Part shown: in pieces, positions 47,830-55,814 of the stretch
Layout of the letters: each line of letters opens with the position of its first letter
Numbering within the stretch: the stretch's first letter is position 1
Position numbers and translations under genes: made by a program
Source of the DNA: Idiomarinaceae bacterium
GTDB taxonomy: Bacteria; Pseudomonadota; Gammaproteobacteria; Enterobacterales; Alteromonadaceae
Length of the DNA stretch: 64,000 nt
NCBI GenBank assembly: GCA_002685255.1
Contig: NYWU01000001.1
Coordinates: 167,974-231,973 of the forward strand
Direction of reading: 5' to 3'
Notes under the pieces: model-generated
Told to the model about the DNA's origin: nothing
Database searches by the model: none
Seen by the model: only the letters and a program-made list of their open reading frames with translations

Positions 47830-48378
47830 ATGAACGAAGAACGTATTAAGGCGCTATTTACTGAAAGTATTCAAACGCAGATTTCTGCTATTGAAAGCCT
47901 TTCAGAACATATTGAAGATTGTGTAGAGCTGTTGGTCAACAGTTTGCTCGCCGGGCAACGTTTATTCGTCTGCGGCAGCGGCGCTAGCCATATGCTAGCT
48001 GAGCACTTCGCACGCGTGATGAATATCGGTTATAAGATTGAACGCCCCGCGTTCCCCGTTATTGCACTAAATCAGTATGCTCAAGCGCAAGTTGCCTCGC
48101 TTGCTCAAGCAGGCGACCTGCTATTAGTTTTTGCGACACGTGAGAGTGATGACTCAGCGCTTATCGAAACTATGGAAACTGCGCTCAGTCGCAACATGAT
48201 TATGGTAGCGATTACGGGTCAACAGAATGATATGGTTTCAGGATTGCTCGGTGCCAATGATTTGGAGTTGCAGATTCCGTCGTTAAACGAATCGCGCGTA
48301 CTCGAGCAACAACTGTTAATCAGTCAGTGTATAAGTGAATTGGTTGAGAATACAATTTTCCCTCAGGAGCACGATTGA
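47830..48378 (+). CDS. diaA: DiaA-type SIS-domain DnaA-binding protein
   Basis: A 182-residue SIS-domain tetramer that in E. coli stimulates DnaA assembly at oriC. The SIS core is LFVCGSGASHMLAEHFARVM. Related in fold to phosphoheptose isomerase GmhA; the neighbours yraN and dolP decide in favour of DiaA. The ATG is one base after the yraN stop. Confidence 0.9.
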   Translation: MNEERIKALFTESIQTQISAIESLSEHIEDCVELLVNSLLAGQRLFVCGSGASHMLAEHFARVMNIGYKIERPAFPVIALNQYAQAQVASLAQAGDLLLVFATRESDDSALIETMETALSRNMIMVAITGQQNDMVSGLLGANDLELQIPSLNESRVLEQQLLISQCISELVENTIFPQEHD

Positions 48379-48379
48379 T

Positions 48380-48964
48380 ATGAGTCGTCATACACATACT
48401 ATTCGTTGGTTACTTATCGCTGGGCTTTCGGTCCCGTTGCTACAAGGATGTGCAGCTGTAGCCGTTGGCGCGGCCGCGGTCGGTGTATCATCCGCAACCG
48501 ATCCGCGCACCTTAGGTACGCAACTAGATGACCAAGCAATAGAGATGAAAGCGAACGCCAAACTAGGTAATGATAAACAATTGGAAGATTATCGCATCCG
48601 GGTAGTGAGCTATGGTAAGCAGGTACTGCTCGTGGGCCAAGTCGACACCGATGCACAACGAGCTCGTGCAGAGGAAGTGATTTCGGATACTAACGGTATT
48701 GAGCGTATTTTCAATCAAATTCGTTTAGCTAGCAAAGCAGGCATAGCCACTCAGGCGAGTGATACGTGGATTTCAAGCCGTGTCCGTATGAAACTCATTG
48801 CCGACGATGAAGTAGACGCGACCGACGTAAAAGTCGTTACCGAAAACGGCGAAGTGTTCTTACTTGGTATCGTTAACGATTCGGCAGCTGACAGAGCGGT
48901 TGAAATTGCGCGGAATATTGATGGTGTGCAGAAAGTGGTGAAAGCATTTAGTAGAGCGCGTTAG
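48380..48964 (+). CDS. dolP: DolP (YraP), dual-BON outer-membrane lipoprotein
   Basis: A 194-residue lipoprotein, lipobox near LQGCAAVAVG, with two BON domains (about 50-115 and 125-190; second one WISSRVRMKLIADDEVDATD onward) that bind anionic phospholipid and support outer-membrane integrity and BAM. Starts one base after diaA, with AGGAG upstream. The stop codon lies in the loop of a terminator hairpin. Confidence 0.93.
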   Translation: MSRHTHTIRWLLIAGLSVPLLQGCAAVAVGAAAVGVSSATDPRTLGTQLDDQAIEMKANAKLGNDKQLEDYRIRVVSYGKQVLLVGQVDTDAQRARAEEVISDTNGIERIFNQIRLASKAGIATQASDTWISSRVRMKLIADDEVDATDVKVVTENGEVFLLGIVNDSAADRAVEIARNIDGVQKVVKAFSRAR

Positions 48965-48973
48965 GCGCTCTAC
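48951..48973 (+). terminator. hairpin spanning the dolP stop codon
   Basis: A perfect 9-bp stem GTAGAGCGC/GCGCTCTAC with a 5-base loop that contains the dolP TAG. A T-rich tract (TTATTTTATAACTTTT) starts some 12 nt later on the plus strand, weaker than a classical terminator. It also lies past the sspB stop. Confidence 0.55.
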
Positions 48974-48985
48974 TCATGACGATAG

Positions 48986-49450
48986 TTATTTTATAACTTT
49001 TAAGTTCGGCTTCTTCTTGCTCGAACTCTTACTCGAGGATTGCTCAGGTTTATTGCCTTCCACTGTATCCAAGGACACCGAAGGTGTCTCCTCAGATTCT
49101 TCAGCTTGTGGCATTTTATCTAACTGAGGTTCGGCTTCAAACATTGCGCCTGCGCCGTTTTCTCGGGCATAAATCGCTAATGCTGCGGTCATCGGCACGA
49201 TGACTTCCATGGGTTGACCACCGAAACGTGCATTGAAGCGTACTTCCGTATCCATGAGTTGCAAACCGACTACGGCAGTCGGTGAAATATTCAACACGAT
49301 TTGTCCATCTTGAACAAACTGCTGCGGCACTTTTGTGCCAACGATAGTCGCATCAACTACCAAATGAGGCGTCAGTTGGTTGTCGACGATCCAGTCATAA
49401 AGCGCCCTCATTAGATAGGGACGCTTTGCTGTCATATCACTTAATTCCAT
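48986..49450 (-). CDS. sspB: ClpXP specificity factor SspB
   Basis: A 154-residue adaptor that brings ssrA-tagged proteins to ClpXP. The N-terminal dimer domain (KRPYLMRALYDWIVDNQLTPHLVVDA, partly shown) is followed by FNARFGGQP and IYARENGAGAMFE. A long acidic/Ser linker ends in the ClpX-docking tail NLKVIK. It follows sspA by 27 bp. Confidence 0.96.
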   Translation of the reverse strand: MELSDMTAKRPYLMRALYDWIVDNQLTPHLVVDATIVGTKVPQQFVQDGQIVLNISPTAVVGLQLMDTEVRFNARFGGQPMEVIVPMTAALAIYARENGAGAMFEAEPQLDKMPQAEESEETPSVSLDTVEGNKPEQSSSKSSSKKKPNLKVIK

Positions 49451-49477
49451 AACCGCTCCAATCGAAGGTTAAAAGAA

Positions 49478-50101
49478 TTAAAGACGCGCGATTTCTCGCT
49501 CAACATCGGTCAGTGACTCTTGAAACGTTTTGCGTTCAAAAACTCGGACCATGTAAGCTTTTACGTCTTTTGCGCCTTGCCCTGTCAGCTCAATACCGTA
49601 GCTTGGCAGGCGCCATAATAGCGGGGCCAAATAACAATCGACTAAACTGAACTCTTCACTCATGAAGTAAGGAGTATCAGCAAAGATCGGTGCTAAAGAT
49701 AAAATCCCTTCACGCAGTTCTTGGCGTGCTTGGTTATCTCCCGCCATGATTTTGTCCGCTAAGGTATACCAGTCACGTTCGATGCGGTGCATCATTAAAC
49801 GGCTTGTACCTCGTGCTACGGGGTAAACAGGCATCAATGGCGGATGCGGAAAACGCTCATCGAGATATTCCATAATGATGTGAGCGTTATAAAGAACAAG
49901 CTCACGATCCACTAAAGTGGGTGTCGCGTCCGGATAAGGATTTAACTGCATTAAATCTTCAGGGCGCTCATCGCCACTGACAAAACTAATTTCTACCCCG
50001 ACACCTTTCTCTGCTAGTACCAAGCGAACTTGGTGGCTCTTCAGATCGTTCTTGCTGGAATATAACGTCATCACTGAACGCTTATTTGCTGCAACCGCCA
50101 T
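49478..50101 (-). CDS. sspA: stringent starvation protein A
   Basis: A 207-residue GST-fold protein that binds RNA polymerase and acts in starvation and acid stress. The N-terminus MAVAANKRSVMTLYS is nearly identical to E. coli, as is the MEYLDERFPHPPLMPVYPVA segment needed for RNA polymerase contact. No GST catalytic role is expected. Confidence 0.97.
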   Translation of the reverse strand: MAVAANKRSVMTLYSSKNDLKSHQVRLVLAEKGVGVEISFVSGDERPEDLMQLNPYPDATPTLVDRELVLYNAHIIMEYLDERFPHPPLMPVYPVARGTSRLMMHRIERDWYTLADKIMAGDNQARQELREGILSLAPIFADTPYFMSEEFSLVDCYLAPLLWRLPSYGIELTGQGAKDVKAYMVRVFERKTFQESLTDVEREIARL

Positions 50102-50127
50102 GTATTTCTCCAGATAATTTCAACAGC

Positions 50128-50151
50128 AAAAGGGTGGCAAGCCACCCTTTT
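50128..50151 (-). terminator. intrinsic terminator of petABC
   Basis: An 11-bp stem AAAAGGGTGGC/GCCACCCTTTT with a two-base turn (effectively a GCAAGC loop), 20 bp after the petC stop, between petC and sspA. Confidence 0.75.
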
Positions 50152-50171
50152 CTACTGAGCTCGAATACTGC

Positions 50172-50906
50172 TTACTTAAGATCTTTCCAGAACTCTTTCT
50201 TCAGCAACCAAGCTAAAATGGTGAACACCAATAAGAAACCAAATACGAACCAGCCCATACGGCGTTGTTCAAGTTTCATTGGCTCACCCATATAGACCAA
50301 GAACGAAGTCAGGTCGAGCATCGCTTGATCGTATTCGCTTTCGGTTAAACGGCCTTTGCCATCGGTCTTAAGACCAACATAAACCTTTTGCATTTCGCCA
50401 TCGATACGGCGCTCTTCATAGGTTTTCTCTGGCAAGCCTTGTAACTCTTGTAGTACGTGCGGCATACCCACATTTGGGAACACCGTGTTGTTAACACCAA
50501 ACGGACGACTATCATCGCGATAGAACGAACGTAAATAGGTATAAATCCAGTCTGGACCGCGCACGCGAGCTACGTTGGTCAAGTCAGGCGGCGGATTACC
50601 AAACCAAGCACCAGCTTTTTCAGGAGACATATTATTGGTGATAAGGTCACCCGCTTTGTCACCTGTAAACTGCAAGTTTTTCTGACCGACTTCCTCAGGA
50701 ATGCCCAAGTCCTCAAACATACGGTTGTACCGCGCGTACTCGAGTGAATGACAGCCTAAGCAGTAGTTCATGAACAACTGTGCACCACGCTGTAATGACG
50801 CTTTGTCGTGCAAATCAACTTTTGCTTCGTCAAGCGGCACAGTGGGTCCCGCCGCAAATACGAGCGACGGGATAAGTGTAGCAAGAGCGATTAGTAATTT
50901 TTTCAT
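50172..50906 (-). CDS. petC: cytochrome c1 of the bc1 complex
   Basis: A 244-residue haem protein with a cleaved signal (LIALATLIPSLVFA), the CxxCH site NYCLGCHSLEYARYN, a Met ligand region, and a C-terminal membrane anchor (MGWFVFGFLLVFTILAWLL). It passes electrons from the Rieske protein to soluble cytochrome c. Overlaps petB by one base. Confidence 0.96.
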   Translation of the reverse strand: MKKLLIALATLIPSLVFAAGPTVPLDEAKVDLHDKASLQRGAQLFMNYCLGCHSLEYARYNRMFEDLGIPEEVGQKNLQFTGDKAGDLITNNMSPEKAGAWFGNPPPDLTNVARVRGPDWIYTYLRSFYRDDSRPFGVNNTVFPNVGMPHVLQELQGLPEKTYEERRIDGEMQKVYVGLKTDGKGRLTESEYDQAMLDLTSFLVYMGEPMKLEQRRMGWFVFGFLLVFTILAWLLKKEFWKDLK

Positions 50907-52171
50907 TATGACGTCACCCTTTCTGGTACCGGCTTGGTCTTCTCACGCTTACTGTAGAAGAACAGCAATACGAAGAAGGCGAAGTATAAGAACGTAAAGA
51001 TCTGTGCAAACACTGTTGCTGTTGGCGTAGCCGGTTGCGTACCCAAGTAGCCCAGTACCAGGAAGCTGACCGAGAATACCGCCAAGTTCAACTTGTGTAA
51101 GACCGAGCGATAGCGAATTGAACGTACGCGTCCACGATCTAACCAAGGCAATAGTGCCAGTAGCACAATTGATGCGAACATTAGAATTACGCCGAATAGT
51201 TTGTCAGGAACCGCGCGCAAAATCGCGTAGAACGGTGTGAAGTACCAAACCGGTGCAATGTGTTCTGGTGTCTTCAACGGGTTTGCCGGCTCAAAGTTTG
51301 GTGGCTCAAGGAAGAAGCCGCCCATCTCAGGCATAAAGAAGATCACATAACAGAACAAGAATAAGAAAATACCGATACCAACTAAATCTTTAACGATGTA
51401 GTAAGGGTAGAACGGAATCGCATCCACAATGTCGTATTTCTTAGTGAAACGCTCGTGGAACTTGAATTTCGGTTTTTCTTCATCAGGCACTGAGCCTTTC
51501 GGCTTTTTAATCGGCACACCGTCTGGGTTATTAGAACCCACTTCGTGCAGTGCGATAATGTGCAAGAACACAAGGATTACAAGCACTAACGGCAACGCGA
51601 TAACATGAAGCGCGAAGAAACGGTTCAGGGTTGCGCCCGAAATCACGTAGTCACCGCGGATCCATAGTGTCAAATCATCGCCGATGACTGGAATCGCACC
51701 AAACAAGGAGATGATTACCTGAGCCCCCCAGTACGACATCTGACCCCAAGGTAGCAAGTAACCCATGAAGGCCTCAGCCATTAGTACTAAGAAGATAAAC
51801 ATACCGAACAACCACAGTAATTCACGTGGTTTCTGGTAGGAGCCGTAAAGCATGCCGCGGAACATGTGCAGATAAACTACGATGAAAAACGCGGACGCCC
51901 CGGTTGAATGCATGTATCGGAGCAGCCAGCCGTATTCGACATCACGCATGATGTATTCGACTGATGCGAACGCACCCTCAGCACTCGGCACGTAGTTCAT
52001 GGTTAACCAAACGCCCGTTAGGATTTGGTTGACCAATACCAACATCGCTAGAACGCCGAATAAGTACCAGAAGTTAAAGTTTTTCGGAGCAGGATACTGT
52101 GCAAGGTGGATATTCCAAGTTTTGGTCATTGGAATACGTGCATCGATCCACTCAACGAATTTATTAGCCAT
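50906..52171 (-). CDS. petB: cytochrome b of the bc1 complex
   Basis: A 421-residue polytopic subunit with the two b haems and quinone sites. The Qo motif PEWY-type region appears here as AHIAPVWYFTPFYAIL (PVWY). Haem His ligands lie in LRYMHSTGASAFFIVVYLHMFRG and FFALHVIALPLVLVILVFLHIIALHEVG (parts). Overlaps petA by one base. Confidence 0.96.
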   Translation of the reverse strand: MANKFVEWIDARIPMTKTWNIHLAQYPAPKNFNFWYLFGVLAMLVLVNQILTGVWLTMNYVPSAEGAFASVEYIMRDVEYGWLLRYMHSTGASAFFIVVYLHMFRGMLYGSYQKPRELLWLFGMFIFLVLMAEAFMGYLLPWGQMSYWGAQVIISLFGAIPVIGDDLTLWIRGDYVISGATLNRFFALHVIALPLVLVILVFLHIIALHEVGSNNPDGVPIKKPKGSVPDEEKPKFKFHERFTKKYDIVDAIPFYPYYIVKDLVGIGIFLFLFCYVIFFMPEMGGFFLEPPNFEPANPLKTPEHIAPVWYFTPFYAILRAVPDKLFGVILMFASIVLLALLPWLDRGRVRSIRYRSVLHKLNLAVFSVSFLVLGYLGTQPATPTATVFAQIFTFLYFAFFVLLFFYSKREKTKPVPERVTS

Positions 52172-52761
52172 TATGCTTGCCCCTTATCTTCGCCGACCAA
52201 GATCGTGTTGTCGTCAACGTAATAATGTGGCGGCACAACCAAATTTAATGGTGCCGGAACACCCTGGAAAACACGTCCAGCGATATCATAGGTCGAACCG
52301 TGACACGGACAGAAGAATCCTGACTCAACACCTTCTACGTGCTCTTCCATTTCTTTAGGTAAGTAGCTCGGAGAACAACCTAAGTGGGTACAGATACCTA
52401 CAGCAACGAAAAATTCTTTTTTAATTGAACGATATTCGTTCGCTGCATATGAAGGTTGTTGTGGCTCTTCAGAATTAGGGTCGCGCAGACGATCTTCATG
52501 AGTCTTAAGACCATCGAGCATTTCAGTTGAACGGCGAACAACCCAGACGGGCTTACCTCGCCATTTAACACGAATCATTTGACCCGGTTCTGCTTTCGCG
52601 ATGTTAACTTCGACCGGTGCCCCGGCGTTCTTTGCCCTCGCGCTCGGATTCCATGATGCGATAAAAGGAACGGCGACACCCACCGCTCCGGCACCACCAA
52701 CGACTCCGGTCGCGACCGTCAAAAAACGACGGCGGCCTTTATCTACAGGCGCATTGCTCAT
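52171..52761 (-). CDS. petA: Rieske iron-sulfur subunit of the bc1 complex
   Basis: A 196-residue protein, Tat-type N-terminus DKGRRRFLTVATGVVGG serving as membrane anchor, and the [2Fe-2S] ligands CTHLGCSPSYL and CPCHGSTYD. Oxidises ubiquinol at the Qo site. First gene of petABC. Confidence 0.97.
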   Translation of the reverse strand: MSNAPVDKGRRRFLTVATGVVGGAGAVGVAVPFIASWNPSARAKNAGAPVEVNIAKAEPGQMIRVKWRGKPVWVVRRSTEMLDGLKTHEDRLRDPNSEEPQQPSYAANEYRSIKKEFFVAVGICTHLGCSPSYLPKEMEEHVEGVESGFFCPCHGSTYDIAGRVFQGVPAPLNLVVPPHYYVDDNTILVGEDKGQA

Positions 52762-52971
52762 CCATTTACTCTCCAGTTGGACGCTCCGCGATCCATGGCC
52801 GCGAAGTCGGGAATTAGCTGCTGCGTTATCCGCCTATACGGATTACAAAAAATGCTCAGAAATGATAAAGAAAACCCACATGTTTTACAAGTGATTCGCG
52901 GTGTATGGCGCGCGTTGCTCTCATAACAGGCGTTTACATTCGTAAACAGAGGTTCACTGGCAAGTAAAAAT
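52762..52971. other. petA upstream region
   Basis: A gap of some 210 bp between petA and the rpsI terminator. It should hold the petABC promoter. A 6-bp perfect inverted repeat GTTTAC-ATTC-GTAAAC lies at 52932-52947; nothing else stood out and no ORF is credible. Confidence 0.4.
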
Positions 52972-53000
52972 AAAAAAGCCCAGCGAATGCTGGGCTTTTC
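52972..53000 (-). terminator. intrinsic terminator of rplM-rpsI
   Basis: An 11-bp stem AAAAGCCCAGC/GCTGGGCTTTT with a 4-base loop (52974-52984 with 52989-52999), followed on the minus strand by TTTTTTATTTTTAC. Confidence 0.9.
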
Positions 53001-53014
53001 GTAAAAACGTAAAA

Positions 53015-53407
53015 TTAACGTTTTGAGAACTGTGGACGCTTACGTGCTTTGTGTAAGCCCACTTTCTTACGTTCAACTTGACGAGCGTCACGCGTAACGT
53101 AGCCTTCTTTACGCAAGGTAGAGCGTAGGCCTTCGTCATATTGCATCAGTGCACGGGTAATACCGTGACGGATTGCGCCCGCTTGACCTGTTGTACCACC
53201 ACCGCTCACGGTGATGTAAAGGTCGAATTTTTCAGTCATTTCTACTGCTTCAAGCGGTTGACGAACAACCATTTGTGCAGTTTCACGACCAAAGTAATCT
53301 TCCAACGCACGTTGGTTGATTTGGATGTTGCCGCTGCCCGGACGCAAGAATACGCGAGCAGTTGAGTTTTTGCGGCGACCTGTACCGTAGTATTGATTAT
53401 CTGCCAT
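53015..53407 (-). CDS. rpsI: ribosomal protein S9
   Basis: A 130-residue 30S protein with [17 protein letters not shown] at the start, [21 protein letters not shown] in the middle and the C-terminal KRPQFSKR tail that reaches the P-site tRNA. It follows rplM by 15 bp. Confidence 0.99.
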   Translation of the reverse strand: MADNQYYGTGRRKNSTARVFLRPGSGNIQINQRALEDYFGRETAQMVVRQPLEAVEMTEKFDLYITVSGGGTTGQAGAIRHGITRALMQYDEGLRSTLRKEGYVTRDARQVERKKVGLHKARKRPQFSKR

Positions 53408-53422
53408 AGTATGCTTGCTCCG

Positions 53423-53851
53423 TTATAGATCCAGTTGTTTAGGTTGTTGAGCAACGTGGTTGTGCTCAGCACCTGCGTACACTTTCAGTTTACGGAACAT
53501 GGCACGGCCTAGAGGTCCACGAGGCAACATACCTTTTACCGCTTTCTGAATTACCATTTCAGGTTTCTTAGCAATCAGTTTTTCAAAGCTGATTGATTTG
53601 ATACCACCCGGGAATCCAGTGTGCGAGTAGTACATTTTGTCCTGAGCTTTGTTACCAGTTACAGCAACTTTCTCAGCGTTAACGATGACAATGTAGTCAC
53701 CGGTGTCAACGTGAGGCGTATACTCAGGCTTATGCTTACCACGCAGGCGGCGTGCTACTTCAGTAGCCAAACGACCTAACGTTTTACCTTCTGCGTCAAT
53801 TACGTACCAGTCGCGTTTTACCGTTTCTGGCTTTGCTACAAATGTTTTCAT
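53423..53851 (-). CDS. rplM: ribosomal protein L13
   Basis: A 142-residue 50S protein, early assembly. It has the family segments [30 protein letters not shown] and [15 protein letters not shown]. In E. coli L13 represses its own operon through the leader; the leader here is long (about 145 nt) with a CCATGG-based hairpin. Confidence 0.99.
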   Translation of the reverse strand: MKTFVAKPETVKRDWYVIDAEGKTLGRLATEVARRLRGKHKPEYTPHVDTGDYIVIVNAEKVAVTGNKAQDKMYYSHTGFPGGIKSISFEKLIAKKPEMVIQKAVKGMLPRGPLGRAMFRKLKVYAGAEHNHVAQQPKQLDL

Positions 53852-53954
53852 TTTAAAAAACCTAATTTTAAATGTTCACGGACAGTAATTCCGGGCTTCC
53901 CCGCGAATCACAACAATAAAAAAATGATAAAAATCATTAGTTTATTTGCTGCAA

Positions 53955-53984
53955 CCATGGGCTAACGCGAGGTTAACGCCATGG
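53955..53984 (-). promoter_or_regulatory. hairpin in the rplM leader
   Basis: CCATGG at 53955-53960 pairs with CCATGG at 53979-53984, extended by TAAC/GTTA after a small internal loop. It falls near the start of the predicted rplM transcript and is a candidate for L13 autoregulation; this is inference. Confidence 0.35.
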
Positions 53985-54005
53985 ACTGTAACGTGGGCTG
54001 CGCGG

Positions 54006-54011
54006 ATTATA
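54006..54011 (-). promoter_or_regulatory. rplM -10 box with GC-rich discriminator
   Basis: A perfect TATAAT on the minus strand is followed by CCGCGCAGCCC, a GC-rich discriminator typical of promoters under ppGpp/DksA control. No good -35 was found at 16-18 bp, where the zapE terminator lies. Start expected near 53999. Confidence 0.55.
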
Positions 54012-54013
54012 GG

Positions 54014-54044
54014 AAAAATGCGCTCAAAGATCACGCATTTTTTT
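54014..54044 (-). terminator. intrinsic terminator of zapE
   Basis: A 9-bp stem AAAAATGCG/CGCATTTTT with an 11-nt loop, some 28 bp after the zapE stop, T run included in the distal arm. It overlaps the -35 region of the rplM promoter. Confidence 0.6.
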
Positions 54045-54071
54045 AAATTTCTTATAGGTTTCAAGCGCCAT

Positions 54072-55187
54072 TTATGCGCGGTGCGCCAGTGCTAAATATT
54101 CCTCACTTTGCATTTCTTGCAAACGACTCACGCATCGACGAAACTCAAAACTTAATTGTCCTTCGCTATACAGCATGTCGATGGGCTGTTGTGCGGATAA
54201 AATCAATTTAACTCGGCGCTCATAAAACTCGTCAACCAACGCAATAAAGCGACGCGCAACGTCATCATTATGACGTCCCATTTGTTCAACATTTGAGATA
54301 ATCACGGCATGATAAAGTTGAGCTATCTCCATGTAGTCAGTCTGACTGCGCGCCGTTTTACAAATATCGGTAAAATCAAAGAAAACCACATCGTCGCACT
54401 CTCCCCTAACCTGAATCGCCCTACCTTCGATCTCCACAGCGTGAGATTCAAACGCGCAGCCTTTTTCGGGCGCTAAGTTATGAAACGATTCGACCAATAA
54501 TTGGTCAGCTTGGTCATCATTGGGAACATGAAATAGCTTTGCTTGCGTCAACGTGCGTAAGCGATAGTCGATACCGCTATCAACATTAACCACGGCACAG
54601 TGCTGCTTAATTAATTTTATTGCCGGAATAAACCGCGCGCGCTGTAACCCGTTTTTATACAGGTCGTCGGGTACGATATTGGATGTTGCGACGAGTACCA
54701 CCTGGCGTTCAAACAGGTACTCAAACAATTTACCGAGTAACATCGCGTCAGTAATATCTTGTACAAAAAACTCATCAAAACAAATCACATCCGTTTCAGC
54801 CGCAATGCGATCAGCTACCGTAATCAAAGGATCCGATTTCTGCTGTAACTGTTTAAGTTCACTATGTACACGCTGCATGAATCGGTGAAAATGGAGACGC
54901 CATTTGTTTTTGATAGGCAAGGTTTCGTAAAAGGTATCAACCAGATACGTCTTTCCTCGTCCGACGCCGCCCCAAAAATACAAACCTTTAGGTGGCGTCG
55001 GTGGCTTACTAAACAGCCGTTTTAAGAGTGAGCGTTGTTTATTTTCTTGCCACTTAAGTAAATCATCGTAGAGGCGCTGTAACTGCTTGACCGCGTGCTC
55101 TTGCGCTTCGTCATAGCTGAAATCCTCGCGTTCTAAATCATTTTTATAACGCTCAATTGGCGTAAAGCACGGGTTCGACACTACCAC
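54072..55187 (-). CDS. zapE: cell division ATPase ZapE (AFG1-like)
   Basis: A 371-residue AAA+ ATPase that binds FtsZ late in division and under low oxygen in E. coli. Walker A is WGGVGRGKTYLVDTFY; Walker B is DVICFDEFFVQDITDAM. The start is one of two GTG codons (55187 or 55181), with GAGGTGA upstream. Divergent from zapG across 89 bp. Confidence 0.94.
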   Translation of the reverse strand: MVVSNPCFTPIERYKNDLEREDFSYDEAQEHAVKQLQRLYDDLLKWQENKQRSLLKRLFSKPPTPPKGLYFWGGVGRGKTYLVDTFYETLPIKNKWRLHFHRFMQRVHSELKQLQQKSDPLITVADRIAAETDVICFDEFFVQDITDAMLLGKLFEYLFERQVVLVATSNIVPDDLYKNGLQRARFIPAIKLIKQHCAVVNVDSGIDYRLRTLTQAKLFHVPNDDQADQLLVESFHNLAPEKGCAFESHAVEIEGRAIQVRGECDDVVFFDFTDICKTARSQTDYMEIAQLYHAVIISNVEQMGRHNDDVARRFIALVDEFYERRVKLILSAQQPIDMLYSEGQLSFEFRRCVSRLQEMQSEEYLALAHRA

Positions 55188-55276
55188 TTCACCTCAGTTA
55201 CTATTATCCTATAGAGCAACTATTTTATCACGATGCCCTGAATCAGCAATGAGTAGGGTCAGCCTAGGAGTTCGGC

Positions 55277-55717
55277 ATGGATTGGTTAATTGGCATTTTA
55301 TTGGTCGCAGTGGGCGCTGTTATTGGTTTTTTTGTAGCGCGGTACTGGTTTGGCTTACGTAGTGGCGGTGATCTCGAAGAGCAAGTTGAGAAGAGTCAAA
55401 AGCAATTGGCAGACTATCAACGCGAAGTCGCCGAGCATTTTGCCACCGCCAATGCCTTAGTTGAGCAACTCGAGGAAACACAAGATAAACTCAAAAACTA
55501 CCTTGCCCACAGTGCCGACTTATTGCAAAAGAACGACGCGCAGAGCGACTTACCGTTCTTTTCAGAAGATACCATGCGGCAGTTACGAGTCGCGAGTAGC
55601 ATGAATAAGGATTATCGTTCGACGCACAGTGCTGAAGAAGCCGAGCAAGTGCCAAAAGACTACACCGACCAGCGTAGTGGATTATTTACTGAAGCCGAGT
55701 CGACAAAACGCGATTAA
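55277..55717 (+). CDS. zapG: ZapG (YhcB, DUF1043) inner-membrane division factor
   Basis: A 146-residue protein with one N-terminal membrane helix (WLIGILLVAVGAVIGFFVARYWF) and a long coiled coil (about 33-80), then a disordered tail. YhcB coordinates envelope growth and division in E. coli. TAGGAG precedes the ATG. Confidence 0.9.
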   Translation: MDWLIGILLVAVGAVIGFFVARYWFGLRSGGDLEEQVEKSQKQLADYQREVAEHFATANALVEQLEETQDKLKNYLAHSADLLQKNDAQSDLPFFSEDTMRQLRVASSMNKDYRSTHSAEEAEQVPKDYTDQRSGLFTEAESTKRD

Positions 55718-55740
55718 ATATCTTGAAACATTTTCGTTTT

Positions 55741-55770
55741 GAACTCATCTAGTAGCTTAGCGGTCATAAT
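55741..55770 (+). promoter_or_regulatory. possible sigma-E promoter for degQ
   Basis: TGAACTC, 16-17 bp, then GTCATAA resembles the sigma-E pattern GGAACTT-N15/16-GTCTAA. No good sigma-70 pair was seen in the gap. A weak match, supported mainly by known sigma-E control of DegP-type genes. Confidence 0.3.
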
Positions 55771-55814
55771 GGCTGCACACGGTTGCAAAGTTACTACTAG
55801 GAGTTCGTAACACG

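Noticed and set aside
52932-52947. GTTTAC-ATTC-GTAAAC repeat upstream of petA, considered as an operator.
   Set aside because: Only 6 bp per arm with no neighbouring regulator and no recognised consensus; noted in the region entry only.
48986-53851. petABC between sspA and rpsI as a possible insertion.
   Set aside because: The rplM-rpsI-petABC-sspAB order is common in gammaproteobacteria with a bc1 complex; its absence in E. coli is the exception.
53923-53938. AATGAT-AAAA-ATCATT inverted repeat upstream of rplM, considered as a Fur box.
   Set aside because: The spacing between half sites does not match the Fur 7-1-7 pattern and the sequence is simply AT-rich.
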